Shown: positions 55,589-64,000 of the stretch, in pieces | Position numbering within the stretch: position 1 is the stretch's first letter | Layout of the letters: each line of letters opens with the position of its first letter | Assembly (NCBI RefSeq): GCF_026410405.1 | Contig: NZ_JAPMLN010000006.1 | Coordinates: forward strand, 96,209-160,208 | Length of the DNA: 64,000 nt | Reading direction: 5' to 3' | Source: Marinicella gelatinilytica | GTDB lineage: Bacteria > Pseudomonadota > Gammaproteobacteria > Xanthomonadales > Marinicellaceae | Notes under the pieces: generated by a model | What the model was told of the DNA's origin: nothing | Database searches by the model: none | Seen by the model: the letters and a program-made list of their open reading frames with translations, nothing else | Program-made: the position numbers and the translations under genes

Positions 55589-58500
55589 GCATAGTTCGTC
55601 TACTGGTTAATCAAAAAAGGCTGATTTTTACCACGTCCATTTTATTGGCCTTATTCGGCATCATGTCTTGGTCAAATATGAACCGGCAAGAAGATCCGTT
55701 TTTTCCCTATCGTCATGGTTTTGTTTTGGTGCAATACCCTGGCGCTGATGTTCACAAAGTTGAGCAACAGGTGCTTAAACCTTTAGAAGAAGAACTGGCT
55801 CAAATCGAAGAACTGGAAGAAATCCGATCAACAGTCAGAGATGGTTTTGCTCAAGTTGTGGTACAAATGCTGGAGCACATTGATGACACTTATCTGGTCT
55901 GGGATAAGGTTCGCCGTGCCGTCAACCGCGCTGAAAGAAAATTCCCTGAAGGTGTCTTAGAAGCCACCGTGGAAGACCGCTTATTGGATACGGCTCTGGC
56001 AGTGTATGCCATTGCCGGCAATCCTGACGTCATGCAACTGCGCAAAGCCGCCAAAGACATCAAAAACCGTATGTTTGGCTTAAAAGGTGTCGGTAAAGTC
56101 AGACTTTACGGTATGCCCGAAGAACAGGTTACCATCACCATAAATGAAGCTTTTGTCACCAGCCAAGCCATAAATCACGAATCCATTGCCGACCAAATTG
56201 CTGCCAGAACCACAGCGAGGCCGATAAAACCATTACATGTGGGTCGGCAACGGGTGAGTTTAGATGCCCACACAGAATTTAAGTCATTGGCAGAAATAAA
56301 AGACACCGCAATCCAACTGTTTAATGGTGAACAACTGCCCTTATCGGCACTGGCCGATGTTCGCATTGAGTCTGAAACTGTTGGTCAAACCGGCTTTTGG
56401 CACCATGGTGAACGGGCGGTGGCTTTGGCACTTTATGTGCCCAATAACCGCCTCAATGTGGTCGATTTTGGTGAGCAACTTCGAGACTATGTGGCCGAAT
56501 TGGCCGAAGAGTACCCTGACATGACCATCGAAGAGGTGTTTTTCCAACCGGACCGAGTCACCGACCGTTTACGTGAATTGGGTTACTCTTTACTAACAGG
56601 CATGGCTTTTGTCACCATTATTTTAGCACTATTCCTTGGATTCAGGCCCGGTTTGGTGGTGGCGACCATTATACCTTTGGTGACGTTTTCTGCTTTGGCG
56701 ATATTTAATTTAGGTGGTGGTGTCTTACATCAAATTGCCATTGCCGGTATGGTTATCGCGCTTGGTATGCTGGTGGATAATGCCATCGTGATGGTAGAAA
56801 ATATTCAATATTATATTGACCAGGGAAAACGGGGCGGTGAAGCGTCGGTGATTTCAGTGAGACAACTGGCCATGTCTTTGGGCTCTGCCACCGGCACCAC
56901 CATTGCCGCGTTTATGCCGATGCTACTGTCACAGGGCAATGCGTCAGACTTTACCCGTGCCATCCCGGTAATGATTATTCTCTCGATTTCTGTCAGTTAC
57001 ATTTATGCCATTATGGTGACACCGGCTTTTAGCCATCTATTTTTAAAACCCAATAAAGAACGTCAACAATCATCACTTGAAAAGCTTGGACAACAATTAG
57101 GCGGTATCGCGGTCAGTAAAGGCACTTACATCATACTGGCTGCAGTTCTATTTATTGCGGTTTCCGGCTATTTATTCACACATGTGCAAAAGGACTTTTT
57201 TCCCGACACGGATCGCAACCAGTTGATCATTGATATTAAATACCCGGAAAATTATCACATTCGAGAGAACACGGAGATTAGTCGAGACATTGCACAACGC
57301 ATTGCGGCCCGTGAGCACGTCCAAAAAACAGTCACTTTTGTGGGTAACTCAGGCCCGGTGTTTTACTATAATTTGGTGGAAAAACCACAATCTCCGCATG
57401 TTGCCAGAATTGTGGCTATTTTAGATGATGTCAACAACAGCCATGAGCTCATCAAATGGATTGGCGAATCCATTAATCCGCTGTATCCGCAAGCTGAAGT
57501 GGTGGCGCATCGTTTGGGTCAAGGACCGCCGGCGGAAGCGCCAATTGAGTTAAAGGTGATTGCTCATAATCGTTTGCAATTGCGTGACGCAGTACAAACC
57601 ATCCAAACACAATTACAACAAACCGAAGGTGCACGCATGGTACGCAACACCATCGGGCTCGGCATGGCTAAACTTACACTCAGTCCGGATGATGTTTTAC
57701 TCAACATCAATAACATCACCCGACAGCAACTGGCATCGGGTCTGGCCTTACGCACATCCGGGCAAGTCATCGGTCAGTATCGTGGTGATCAAGATCCGAT
57801 GAATATTGTCATGCAATCCTCTCAACACGTTAATTTTCCGATTGAGCAATTATCGAATATTGCCATTTATCACGGCCAAGATAAACTGTCCTTAAGCACC
57901 ATTAGTGAGGAAAGTATTTCTTATTTACCGGCCGCCATCCATCATTTAGATTTACAACGAACCGCCAGTATTTATGCCGAAACCAAAGATGGTTATACCT
58001 ATAATGACGTTTTAACAAAACTAATGCCAACATTAAAGGACATGGACTTCCCACGTGGCGTCACCTATCAGATTGCCGGCGCAGCCAAAGAATCGAGTGA
58101 AGCCAATAAATCACTGGGAAATGCCCTGCCGATTGGTGTTATTTTATTGCTGGTGTTTTTGTTGATTGAATTTAATTCTTTTAAAAAGGTACTGATTATC
58201 TTAATCACGGTACCTTTGGCTTTTTCCGGTGTACCTATTGGTTTATTATTGACCGGCACACCTTTTGGATTCACCGCCACTTTGGGGGTGTTGGCTTTGG
58301 TCGGCATAGTTGTCAATAATGCCATCGTCTTGTTGGATTTAATTCAGCGCAATCAAAATGAAGGTATGCCCTTGGCTGAAGCCATTGAGCAAGCGGTGGC
58401 ACGCCGCACCCGACCGATTATCTTAACCACCTTAACAACCATTGCCGGCCTGTTACCTCTGGTTATGACAAAATCAACCTTGTGGCCGCCGCTGGCCTGG

Positions 58501-58614
58501 TCCATTATTTCCGGGTTAACGGTATCCACGGCCTTGTCTTTATTGGTCATACCCGCCATGTATCAATTATTAATTAAAGACAACAGACAATCCATTATCC
58601 ATGAAACTAACTAA
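55585..58614 (+). CDS. RND efflux pump permease
   Basis: A 1009-residue RND transporter with 12 helices and two periplasmic loops. The first half has the proton-relay motif GMLVDNAIVMVEN, the second the matching GIVVNNAIVLLDL. ARTTARPIKP and other elements fit the AcrB-like (hydrophobe/amphiphile) or CzcA-like groups; the relay segment with a single Asp is closer to the divergent clade used by many marine bacteria. Substrate not predictable. The last 14 bp overlap selO. Confidence 0.88.
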   Translation: MSIVRLLVNQKRLIFTTSILLALFGIMSWSNMNRQEDPFFPYRHGFVLVQYPGADVHKVEQQVLKPLEEELAQIEELEEIRSTVRDGFAQVVVQMLEHIDDTYLVWDKVRRAVNRAERKFPEGVLEATVEDRLLDTALAVYAIAGNPDVMQLRKAAKDIKNRMFGLKGVGKVRLYGMPEEQVTITINEAFVTSQAINHESIADQIAARTTARPIKPLHVGRQRVSLDAHTEFKSLAEIKDTAIQLFNGEQLPLSALADVRIESETVGQTGFWHHGERAVALALYVPNNRLNVVDFGEQLRDYVAELAEEYPDMTIEEVFFQPDRVTDRLRELGYSLLTGMAFVTIILALFLGFRPGLVVATIIPLVTFSALAIFNLGGGVLHQIAIAGMVIALGMLVDNAIVMVENIQYYIDQGKRGGEASVISVRQLAMSLGSATGTTIAAFMPMLLSQGNASDFTRAIPVMIILSISVSYIYAIMVTPAFSHLFLKPNKERQQSSLEKLGQQLGGIAVSKGTYIILAAVLFIAVSGYLFTHVQKDFFPDTDRNQLIIDIKYPENYHIRENTEISRDIAQRIAAREHVQKTVTFVGNSGPVFYYNLVEKPQSPHVARIVAILDDVNNSHELIKWIGESINPLYPQAEVVAHRLGQGPPAEAPIELKVIAHNRLQLRDAVQTIQTQLQQTEGARMVRNTIGLGMAKLTLSPDDVLLNINNITRQQLASGLALRTSGQVIGQYRGDQDPMNIVMQSSQHVNFPIEQLSNIAIYHGQDKLSLSTISEESISYLPAAIHHLDLQRTASIYAETKDGYTYNDVLTKLMPTLKDMDFPRGVTYQIAGAAKESSEANKSLGNALPIGVILLLVFLLIEFNSFKKVLIILITVPLAFSGVPIGLLLTGTPFGFTATLGVLALVGIVVNNAIVLLDLIQRNQNEGMPLAEAIEQAVARRTRPIILTTLTTIAGLLPLVMTKSTLWPPLAWSIISGLTVSTALSLLVIPAMYQLLIKDNRQSIIHETN

Positions 58615-60031
58615 CCAGTACGCTGAATTAGACCCACAGTTGTGTCAGACATCACAACCTTATATGGTGAGCGAACCTACTTTATTACTGTGGAACAGTG
58701 ATTTAGCGGAACAACTGCATTTGAATCAATTGCCCAAAGACAAACGCGCCGATTACTTTAGTGGTCAAATAACTTTACCCGGTTCACAACCTGTGGCTTG
58801 TGCCTATGCCGGTCACCAATTTGGTCACTTTAACCCCCAATTGGGAGACGGTCGGGCTCATTTATTGGGTGAAATCAGTGATGGCAACAGTGTATTTGAA
58901 TTACAACTGAAAGGTTCAGGACAGACACCTTTTTCACGCAATGGTGATGGCTTATGCACTTTAGCCCCGGCATTACGCGAGTATTTAATGAGTGAAGCCA
59001 TGTTTTATCTGGGTGTACCAACCACCCGATGTTTGGCGGTGGTCAGCACTGGTGATGATGTGTTTCGGGAAAAATCACTACCCGGTGCCATTGCTACACG
59101 GGTGGCCACATCCCATGTCCGAGTCGGTACTTTTGAGTACTTTGCCGCGCGCGGTCAAATGGATGTGGTTAAAAAATTGGCAGACTTTGTGATTGCTCGT
59201 CATTATCCTAACTTAACAAACAGTTACAATAAATACTTTGATTTGCTTAAGGCCATTATCCAAAAACAAATACGGTTGATTAACCATTGGCTGCGGGTTG
59301 GCTTTATTCACGGCGTCATGAACACCGACAATACTTTACTCAGTGGCGAGACCATTGATTATGGTCCCTGTGCCATGCTGGGTGTTTATCATCTTGCCAC
59401 CGTTTATAGCTCTATAGATCGTCGAGGACGATATGCCTATGGCCAACAGGCCGCAATTATGCAATGGAATATGGCGCGCTTGGCTGAATGCCTGATTCCG
59501 CTGTTTAATGGTGATGAAAATCAAGCGCTGCAACAGGCTGAAGCCATTATTATGGCCATCCCCAAACAACAGTCAGCTGATTTTGTGACCATGATGAACA
59601 GAAAACTGGGGTTCCTGGAACATGTATTCTCGCAACAATGGATTGATGGTTTATTACAACGCCTGCAAAATCAACAATTGGATTACACACAAACCTTCAC
59701 GGCTTTACGCAATGACCTCAACGATGAAAGCCCAAATCCTGAGTTAGGCAAACAATTGGGTGATTATTATCAGCAGTGGCGTCAGCAGGTTACAGATTCA
59801 AATTTTAAAAACGTGCAACAAACCATGACGCAAACTAACCCGCTGGTTATTGCCCGAAATCATGATGTGGAAAATGTATTGTCAGCTGCTATTGAGGACC
59901 ACGATTTACAACCTTTCAAAACACTGCTTCAGGTTTTACAATCGCCTTATGAGATGACTCAGAACACCACTCAGTTTCAACAACCGGCACCGGATTTTGA
60001 TGCCGGTTATCGAACCTTCTGCGGCACGTAA
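58601..60031 (+). CDS. selO: Protein adenylyltransferase SelO (YdiU)
   Basis: A 476-residue pseudokinase-fold AMPylator, the same length as E. coli YdiU. It carries YAGHQFGHFNPQLGDGRA, FIHGVMNTDNT with a conserved metal-binding Asn, TIDYGPC, SSIDRRGRYAYG and the terminal TFCGT. Bacterial SelO has no selenocysteine. It AMPylates redox and metabolic proteins. Coupling to the RND operon by overlap is unusual and suggests it is coinduced. Confidence 0.95.
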   Translation: MKLTNQYAELDPQLCQTSQPYMVSEPTLLLWNSDLAEQLHLNQLPKDKRADYFSGQITLPGSQPVACAYAGHQFGHFNPQLGDGRAHLLGEISDGNSVFELQLKGSGQTPFSRNGDGLCTLAPALREYLMSEAMFYLGVPTTRCLAVVSTGDDVFREKSLPGAIATRVATSHVRVGTFEYFAARGQMDVVKKLADFVIARHYPNLTNSYNKYFDLLKAIIQKQIRLINHWLRVGFIHGVMNTDNTLLSGETIDYGPCAMLGVYHLATVYSSIDRRGRYAYGQQAAIMQWNMARLAECLIPLFNGDENQALQQAEAIIMAIPKQQSADFVTMMNRKLGFLEHVFSQQWIDGLLQRLQNQQLDYTQTFTALRNDLNDESPNPELGKQLGDYYQQWRQQVTDSNFKNVQQTMTQTNPLVIARNHDVENVLSAAIEDHDLQPFKTLLQVLQSPYEMTQNTTQFQQPAPDFDAGYRTFCGT

Positions 60032-60077
60032 ACCTTTAAAGCAACCCGAGCCGGTTGGGCCGGAATCACACCTTTTT

Positions 60078-60809
60078 TTACACGCGACCGGCTATTTCAG
60101 CGATAAAGTCAGTGATAAGCTGTTCACTGCGACGGTGCGCATCAGCATCATAAACCGTACCAAAATCAAGGTCATTGGCACCGGGCGTGGTAAAGGCATG
60201 ATAAGCCAAACCAAAATCATGCTTTTGCCAATCACAGTCAGCCTGCATCAGTTCTTCTCGTAATTGTAACCAATCTTCATCACTGACCATGGGATCTTTG
60301 ACACCATGTAACAATAACACCTTAGCTTGCCAATGCTCCGGCGTGCTGACATCGGGTTTATTGAATAATCCATGGACAGAAATAATGCCGGCCACGTCTT
60401 TGTTAATTCGCGCCAAATCCTGCACCACCAAACCACCAAAGCAATAGCCAATGGCCACCACCTTATCAGCGACAACATCGGGACAATTACACAAGGCCTC
60501 AAAACCGGCATTGATGCGTTTATGCAACTCAGCACGGTCATCCATCAGGGGTTGCATCAAAGCCGCTGCTTCGTCATTATCTGCGGCAATTTTGCCCTTG
60601 CCATATAAGTCCACAGCCAAAGCCGTCATGCCACGACCCGCCATTTCTTCGGCTTTTTGATCGATAAATTCCACCCGACCTTTCCACATCGGCACCAATA
60701 GTATTGCCGGTGCATGTTTATCCGGATTCTCAGGCTGTGCCAATAAGCTGTGCGCCTCAACCTCGCCTGATGAATAGTTTAAAATTTTGGTTTTTACTCT
60801 AGTATTCAT
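60078..60809 (-). CDS. Dienelactone hydrolase family protein
   Basis: A 243-residue alpha/beta hydrolase. The nucleophile elbow GYCFGG has Cys in place of Ser, which is normal for this group. HGVKDPMVSDEDW holds the Asp, and YHAFTTPGAND the His. It cleaves lactones or esters in the cytosol; no signal peptide is seen. The start overlaps the amidohydrolase end by 11 bp, which selects the ATG at 60809. Confidence 0.88.
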   Translation of the reverse strand: MNTRVKTKILNYSSGEVEAHSLLAQPENPDKHAPAILLVPMWKGRVEFIDQKAEEMAGRGMTALAVDLYGKGKIAADNDEAAALMQPLMDDRAELHKRINAGFEALCNCPDVVADKVVAIGYCFGGLVVQDLARINKDVAGIISVHGLFNKPDVSTPEHWQAKVLLLHGVKDPMVSDEDWLQLREELMQADCDWQKHDFGLAYHAFTTPGANDLDFGTVYDADAHRRSEQLITDFIAEIAGRV

Positions 60810-62064
60810 TTTTAACGATTTGACCTCCTTTAATAACCACCGGAATATCGGTAAGTATCTGAATATCATCTAAGGGATTATTTTTGACCACCACCATATC
60901 GGCATAACTTCCTCTTTTGATGACACCGATTTTATCATCACCAATTAACTCAGCTGCTGTTCGGGTGGCCGCCATAATGGCTTCAGTCGGTGACATCCCT
61001 TGCGCCACCATTAAGGCAAATTCATCGGCATTGCGACCGTGCTCAGAAACCCCGCTATCGGTACCAAAAGCAATCTTCACGCCGCCGTCATAAGCGCGCT
61101 TAAACGCTGCGCCCATAATCGGTCCAATGGTGGCGGCTTTTTGAGCGACCATCGGTGGAAAATAACCATCTTCTTTGGCTTTTTCGGTAACAAATGCACC
61201 GGCCATTAAAGTCGGAACCAAATAGGTATCGTGCTTCTTCATGAGTTTAACAATCTCATCATCCAGATAGCTGCCATGTTCAATACTATCGACACCGGCT
61301 TCAATGGCCCGCTTCATGCCGGCTTGACCATGGGCATGAGCCGCCACTTTAAAACCATAATCCTGAGCAATGTCAATAATGGCCTCAAGTTCATCCTCTG
61401 CAAACTGACTGTTGTCACCGCTGGATGCCTGACTCAAAACACCACCGGTGGCGGTGATTTTGATTAAATCCGCACCGTCTTGATAATGCAGTCTAACTGC
61501 CCGGCGGGCCTCATCAACACCGTTAATCACACCATCTCCGGGCGTGGTTGGGGGATGCAAGCCATCACGGTAACCATTACTGGGATCAGCATGACCGCCG
61601 GTGGTGGCCAAGGATTTACCGGAAGTGAAGATTCTTGGACCACTGACCTTTCCTGCTTTTATGGCGTCACGTAAAGCCACGGTCACACCAAATGAATCAC
61701 CCAAATCACGCACCGTGGTAAAACCGGCTTGCAAGGTGCGATCAGCATACCGCACCGCATTTAAAGTAACATCAGCGGCATTCAGCGTAAATTTTTTGAT
61801 ATAACTATCGGGTCCCATCTGTGAAGATAAATGGGTATGGGTATCAATTAAGCCTGGCAAACAATAACCATCACTCATGTTTAAATCTATAGTTTGATCA
61901 TTTATATCAGCTACGCTAACCACCTCGCCTTGATCTATTTCAATAACTTGATTTTCCACAAACTGACCTTGCTCGCTGTCAAATAAATGTCCACAAGAAA
62001 CCGTTAAAGTAAAACCGGAGCTGCTGATGGCCAATAAAACAACCACTATTAAGTTTTTCATCAT
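60799..62064 (-). CDS. Exported amidohydrolase, Xaa-Pro/arginine carboxypeptidase-like
   Basis: A 421-residue metal-dependent hydrolase. MMKNLIVVVLLAISSSGFT is a signal peptide; the domain carries LPGLIDTHTHLSS, the carboxylated-Lys region DLIKITATGG, AAHAHG, SIEHGS and FGTDSG. This is the imidazolonepropionase-like amidohydrolase subgroup, whose characterised members are dipeptidases of the Xaa-Lys/Arg type. It is upstream of the dienelactone hydrolase gene on the same strand. A palindromic element begins 12 bp before its start. Confidence 0.85.
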   Translation of the reverse strand: MMKNLIVVVLLAISSSGFTLTVSCGHLFDSEQGQFVENQVIEIDQGEVVSVADINDQTIDLNMSDGYCLPGLIDTHTHLSSQMGPDSYIKKFTLNAADVTLNAVRYADRTLQAGFTTVRDLGDSFGVTVALRDAIKAGKVSGPRIFTSGKSLATTGGHADPSNGYRDGLHPPTTPGDGVINGVDEARRAVRLHYQDGADLIKITATGGVLSQASSGDNSQFAEDELEAIIDIAQDYGFKVAAHAHGQAGMKRAIEAGVDSIEHGSYLDDEIVKLMKKHDTYLVPTLMAGAFVTEKAKEDGYFPPMVAQKAATIGPIMGAAFKRAYDGGVKIAFGTDSGVSEHGRNADEFALMVAQGMSPTEAIMAATRTAAELIGDDKIGVIKRGSYADMVVVKNNPLDDIQILTDIPVVIKGGQIVKNEY

Positions 62065-62075
62065 TTATCTCTCAT

Positions 62076-62237
62076 TGAGACCTTTACATTAATCTGGGTC
62101 GATGGAAAAAAGAGCTAAAATTCCACCAATCAAGGCAGGAAACGTAGTTAATAGTGGTTCTATTGACAAGTTTTCTAACGCAGAGTGGTGGAATTTTAGA
62201 CTTTTTAACTCGATTCATGATTAATGTAAAGGTCTCA
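62076..62237. repeat. Palindromic intergenic element, copy 3 (162 bp)
   Basis: The ends TGAGACCTTTACATTAATC (62076-62094) and GATTAATGTAAAGGTCTCA (62219-62237) are perfect 19 bp inverted repeats. An inner perfect inverted repeat CTAAAATTCCACC (62115-62127) / GGTGGAATTTTAG (62187-62199) makes almost the whole element a long imperfect hairpin. The right end supplies the last codons and the stop of pepP. Shared internal blocks tie it to copies 1 and 2. This best-preserved copy is the reference for the family. Confidence 0.75.
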
Positions 62238-63531
62238 TTATGTGTTCAATGTCATCAATTTCTTTGACGATACCTGATGACAATACCTGATGACCTTTGG
62301 CAGTCACCAGAATATCATCTTCAATACGGATGCCCATGCCACGCCATACTTCAGGTGCATCACTGTCCGGTCCAATATAGAGCGCCGGTTCAATGGTTAA
62401 TACCATATCTTTTTCAAGCTCAATCCACAAGTCATCCACCTGATAATCACCACAATCATGAACATCCAGTCCCAGCCAATGGCCAGTCATATGCATGTAG
62501 TACTGACGATATAGCTTTTCCTCTAAGACCTGTTGCAACGTGCCTCTTAATATCCCTAAATCCAATAGACCTTGGCTTAAGGTCTTCACAGCGGCTTCAT
62601 GGGGTTGGTTCCAAGGGTTGCCTGGTTTAACAGTGGCGATGGCATCTTTCTGAGCCTGAAGCACCACTTCATATAAATCCCTTTGCCGAGCACTAAAGCG
62701 ACCATTCACCGGAAAGGTACGGGTAATGTCCGAAGCATAATAATCATATTCCGCACCTGCATCTATAAGTACCAAATCACCGTCTTTAAGCTGTTGATTA
62801 TTGTTAATATAGTGCAATATACAGGCATTGGCGCCACCACCGATAATCGGCAAATAACTGGGTTCTGATTGTTGCCGTGTTAACTCATGCATGTACTCAG
62901 CCTGTAAATCATATTCACAAAGACCCGGTTGGCAAAACCGCATCATCCGCTCATGTGCTTTGACCGCAATATCCACAGATTTTTTTAGACATTGTATTTC
63001 CGCGGGGCTTTTATACACCCGCATGTCATGCAGCATTGGGTTTATTGAAACAAACTCCTCAGGTGCCCGAGATTTCTGGCCTTTACGCTGCTCTATATTT
63101 CGCACCCAACCACTGATTTTATGGTCAAATTGCTCATGCTCACCCAGCTTAAACACCAAGCGTTCACGATCCTGCATAAGCAAAGGTATGCGCTGATCCG
63201 CTTCTTTAACATCAAAAGCCTGATCAAAACCAAACGCACTCATGGCATCTTCAGTACCCACCATGGGTCCATCCCAAATCATTTTATCCGGGTCTTTTTC
63301 ACGACAAAATAGTATTTCCGAATGACTTTTGTCACCAGTCAACAGAACCAACAATGCGTCCGGCTCATTAAATCCGGTTAAATAATAAAAATCACTGTCT
63401 TGACGATATCGATACTGAGCATCTCCATTCCTAAGCATATCGTCACGGCTTTTGAGTATTATAACGGCGTCTTCACCAACCCTTTTCATCAATTGTTGGC
63501 GTCTTTTTTTAAATTCTTCGGTTTTAATCAT
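62221..63531 (-). CDS. pepP: Xaa-Pro aminopeptidase
   Basis: A 436-residue pita-bread metallopeptidase matching PepP. The N-terminal EFKKRRQQLM and DFYYLTGFNEP, metal ligands in DAGAEYDYYASDITRTF, HMTGHWLGLDVHD, TIEPALYI and GIRIEDDI are all present. It removes the N-terminal residue before proline in the cytosol. The last codons (MRPLH-stop) are formed by the palindromic element at 62076-62237. The start overlaps the alkyltransferase-like gene by 8 bp. Confidence 0.94.
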   Translation of the reverse strand: MIKTEEFKKRRQQLMKRVGEDAVIILKSRDDMLRNGDAQYRYRQDSDFYYLTGFNEPDALLVLLTGDKSHSEILFCREKDPDKMIWDGPMVGTEDAMSAFGFDQAFDVKEADQRIPLLMQDRERLVFKLGEHEQFDHKISGWVRNIEQRKGQKSRAPEEFVSINPMLHDMRVYKSPAEIQCLKKSVDIAVKAHERMMRFCQPGLCEYDLQAEYMHELTRQQSEPSYLPIIGGGANACILHYINNNQQLKDGDLVLIDAGAEYDYYASDITRTFPVNGRFSARQRDLYEVVLQAQKDAIATVKPGNPWNQPHEAAVKTLSQGLLDLGILRGTLQQVLEEKLYRQYYMHMTGHWLGLDVHDCGDYQVDDLWIELEKDMVLTIEPALYIGPDSDAPEVWRGMGIRIEDDILVTAKGHQVLSSGIVKEIDDIEHIMRPLH

Positions 63532-63838
63532 CCCAATCGGGCTTCCATTGATAAAGAGTTAAGTCTATTCTATCACTTGGAGAGATTTCAATGCCTTCGA
63601 TGCGTAATTTTTGTCGCTGCTTGTCGGCCGCCAATCCGGTCAGTGAAATGCACCCGCGCGCATTAATAATTCGATGCCAGGGCAAGTTGTATTTTTCACT
63701 GCTGCTGTGTAATAGACGCGCCACCTGACGGGCAGCTCGTGGCCGACCGGCCATGGCCGCAATTTGCCCATAGGTGGCCACTTTGCCGGCAGGAATGGCC
63801 GCAATAATTGAGATAATGCGTTGACTTAGAGACTGCAT
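63524..63838 (-). CDS. Alkyltransferase-like protein (ATL, PWHR type)
   Basis: A 104-residue MGMT-family protein with VATYGQIAAMAG, PRAARQVAR and PWHRIINARG. The active-site cysteine of methyltransferases is replaced by Trp54 (PWHR), as in E. coli YbaZ/eAtl. Such ATL proteins bind O6-alkylguanine and hand it to nucleotide excision repair rather than transferring the alkyl group. It has 77 bp upstream before the IS-like transposase start, with a terminator-like hairpin right next to its ATG. Confidence 0.88.
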   Translation of the reverse strand: MQSLSQRIISIIAAIPAGKVATYGQIAAMAGRPRAARQVARLLHSSSEKYNLPWHRIINARGCISLTGLAADKQRQKLRIEGIEISPSDRIDLTLYQWKPDWDD

Positions 63839-63862
63839 AAAAAAGCCCGGTTATACCGGCCT
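63839..63862 (-). terminator. Terminator-like hairpin directly upstream of the ATL start
   Basis: Minus-strand reading gives CCGGT-ATA-ACCGG followed by seven T residues, then the ATG of the ATL gene. Factor-independent termination of anything transcribed through it from the right is expected. A stem of only five base pairs makes its strength uncertain. Confidence 0.4.
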
Positions 63863-63879
63863 CAGACTGCTGACAAAGT

Positions 63880-63904
63880 CCCCACTTTTGCGTGGGGATT
63901 TTTT
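63880..63904 (+). terminator. Rho-independent terminator at the IS-like left end
   Basis: TCCCCAC-TTTTGC-GTGGGGA followed by TTTTT forms a strong 7 bp GC-rich stem with a T-run. It stands just before the transposase start, and would stop transcripts coming from the left, as expected for an element that shields its transposase from outside reading. Confidence 0.75.
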
Positions 63905-63915
63905 ATAATAGCAAT

Positions 63916-64000
63916 ATGCTAAAAAATCATCCCCCCATCCAAACAAGCTATGAGTTTGTCAGCCTTGAGGATTTAGTGCCTCAAGACCACTTAGTCAGAA
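63916..64000 (+). CDS. IS1182-like transposase, N-terminal part
   Basis: The first 28 residues read MLKNHPPIQTSYEFVSLEDL then VPQDHLVR, resembling the start of IS1182-family transposases (EFVSLEDLVPxDHLLRKI). The rest runs out of the window. TATAAT at 63904-63909 ends 6 bp before the ATG, so the message could be leaderless. Confidence 0.65.
   Translation, partial: MLKNHPPIQTSYEFVSLEDLVPQDHLVR

Overview
The window reads as chromosomal DNA from a low-GC (roughly low 40s %) gammaproteobacterium, probably a marine heterotroph. The phylum-level call rests on the company of YcgL, Hsp15, Tdh-Kbl, SelO, YbaN-type DUF454, and the xseA / guaB-guaA-tadA neighbourhood. A Marinicella-like relative would fit, but the genus is a guess. 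No rRNA, tRNA, CRISPR array or prophage was seen. The only insertion sequence is the first 85 bases of a transposase at the right edge. The genes are densely packed, with many ATGA-type start/stop overlaps.

Layout. 1-1.9 kb: PPK2 tail, YcgL, a small exported protein and a YeiH-type exporter. 1.9-5.4 kb: two tandem paralogous secreted beta-repeat proteins. 5.4-11 kb: a fatty or hydroxy acid block, with a saccharopine-dehydrogenase-like protein and an SDR on one side of a shared promoter/operator, and acyl-CoA dehydrogenase, TetR regulator, APH-type kinase and SDR on the other. The kinase plus ACAD pair looks like a split ACAD10/11. 11-16.3 kb: a DUF3365 haem lipoprotein, ETHE1-like sulfur dioxygenase, aldo/keto reductase, cystathionine beta-synthase, and an OmpA/lipoprotein pair. 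16.3-24.5 kb: lytic transglycosylase, tadA, guaA, guaB, xseA, YigZ, DUF4105. 24.5-33.3 kb: CorC, a conservon-like small GTPase / roadblock / winged-helix module, a zinc-ribbon plus SPFH-GYF2 pair (YdjG/YdjI-like), a GCS2-CBS protein, and an SLC13-TrkA_C permease.

33.7-46 kb: fadD, the threonine pathway tdh-kbl, a Tat-exported DUF1501/DUF1800 pair, and a GldA-GldF-GldG-DUF4340-DUF423 ABC operon. 46-53 kb: an AstE-like deacylase, an HSD10-like SDR, DUF454, nnrS with a perfect FNR/NnrR-type box, cvfB-serC, a fused ThrE exporter, and hslR. 53-64 kb: a histidine phosphatase, then a TetR-RND efflux-SelO operon with a near-perfect operator over a consensus promoter, a dienelactone hydrolase, an amidohydrolase, pepP, an alkyltransferase-like gene, and the IS1182-like end.

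The least ordinary items are: (i) the CvnD-like GTPase with two roadblock proteins and a small winged-helix protein but no sensor kinase nearby; (ii) a previously unnamed (to me) family of palindromic intergenic elements with about 17-19 bp terminal inverted repeats, in three clear copies and one degenerate copy, which twice supply the stop codon of a neighbouring gene; (iii) the split ACAD10/11 kinase-dehydrogenase module with its own TetR gene and a palindromic operator; and (iv) the tandem secreted proteins, whose 5' halves are nearly identical while their 3' parts have diverged.
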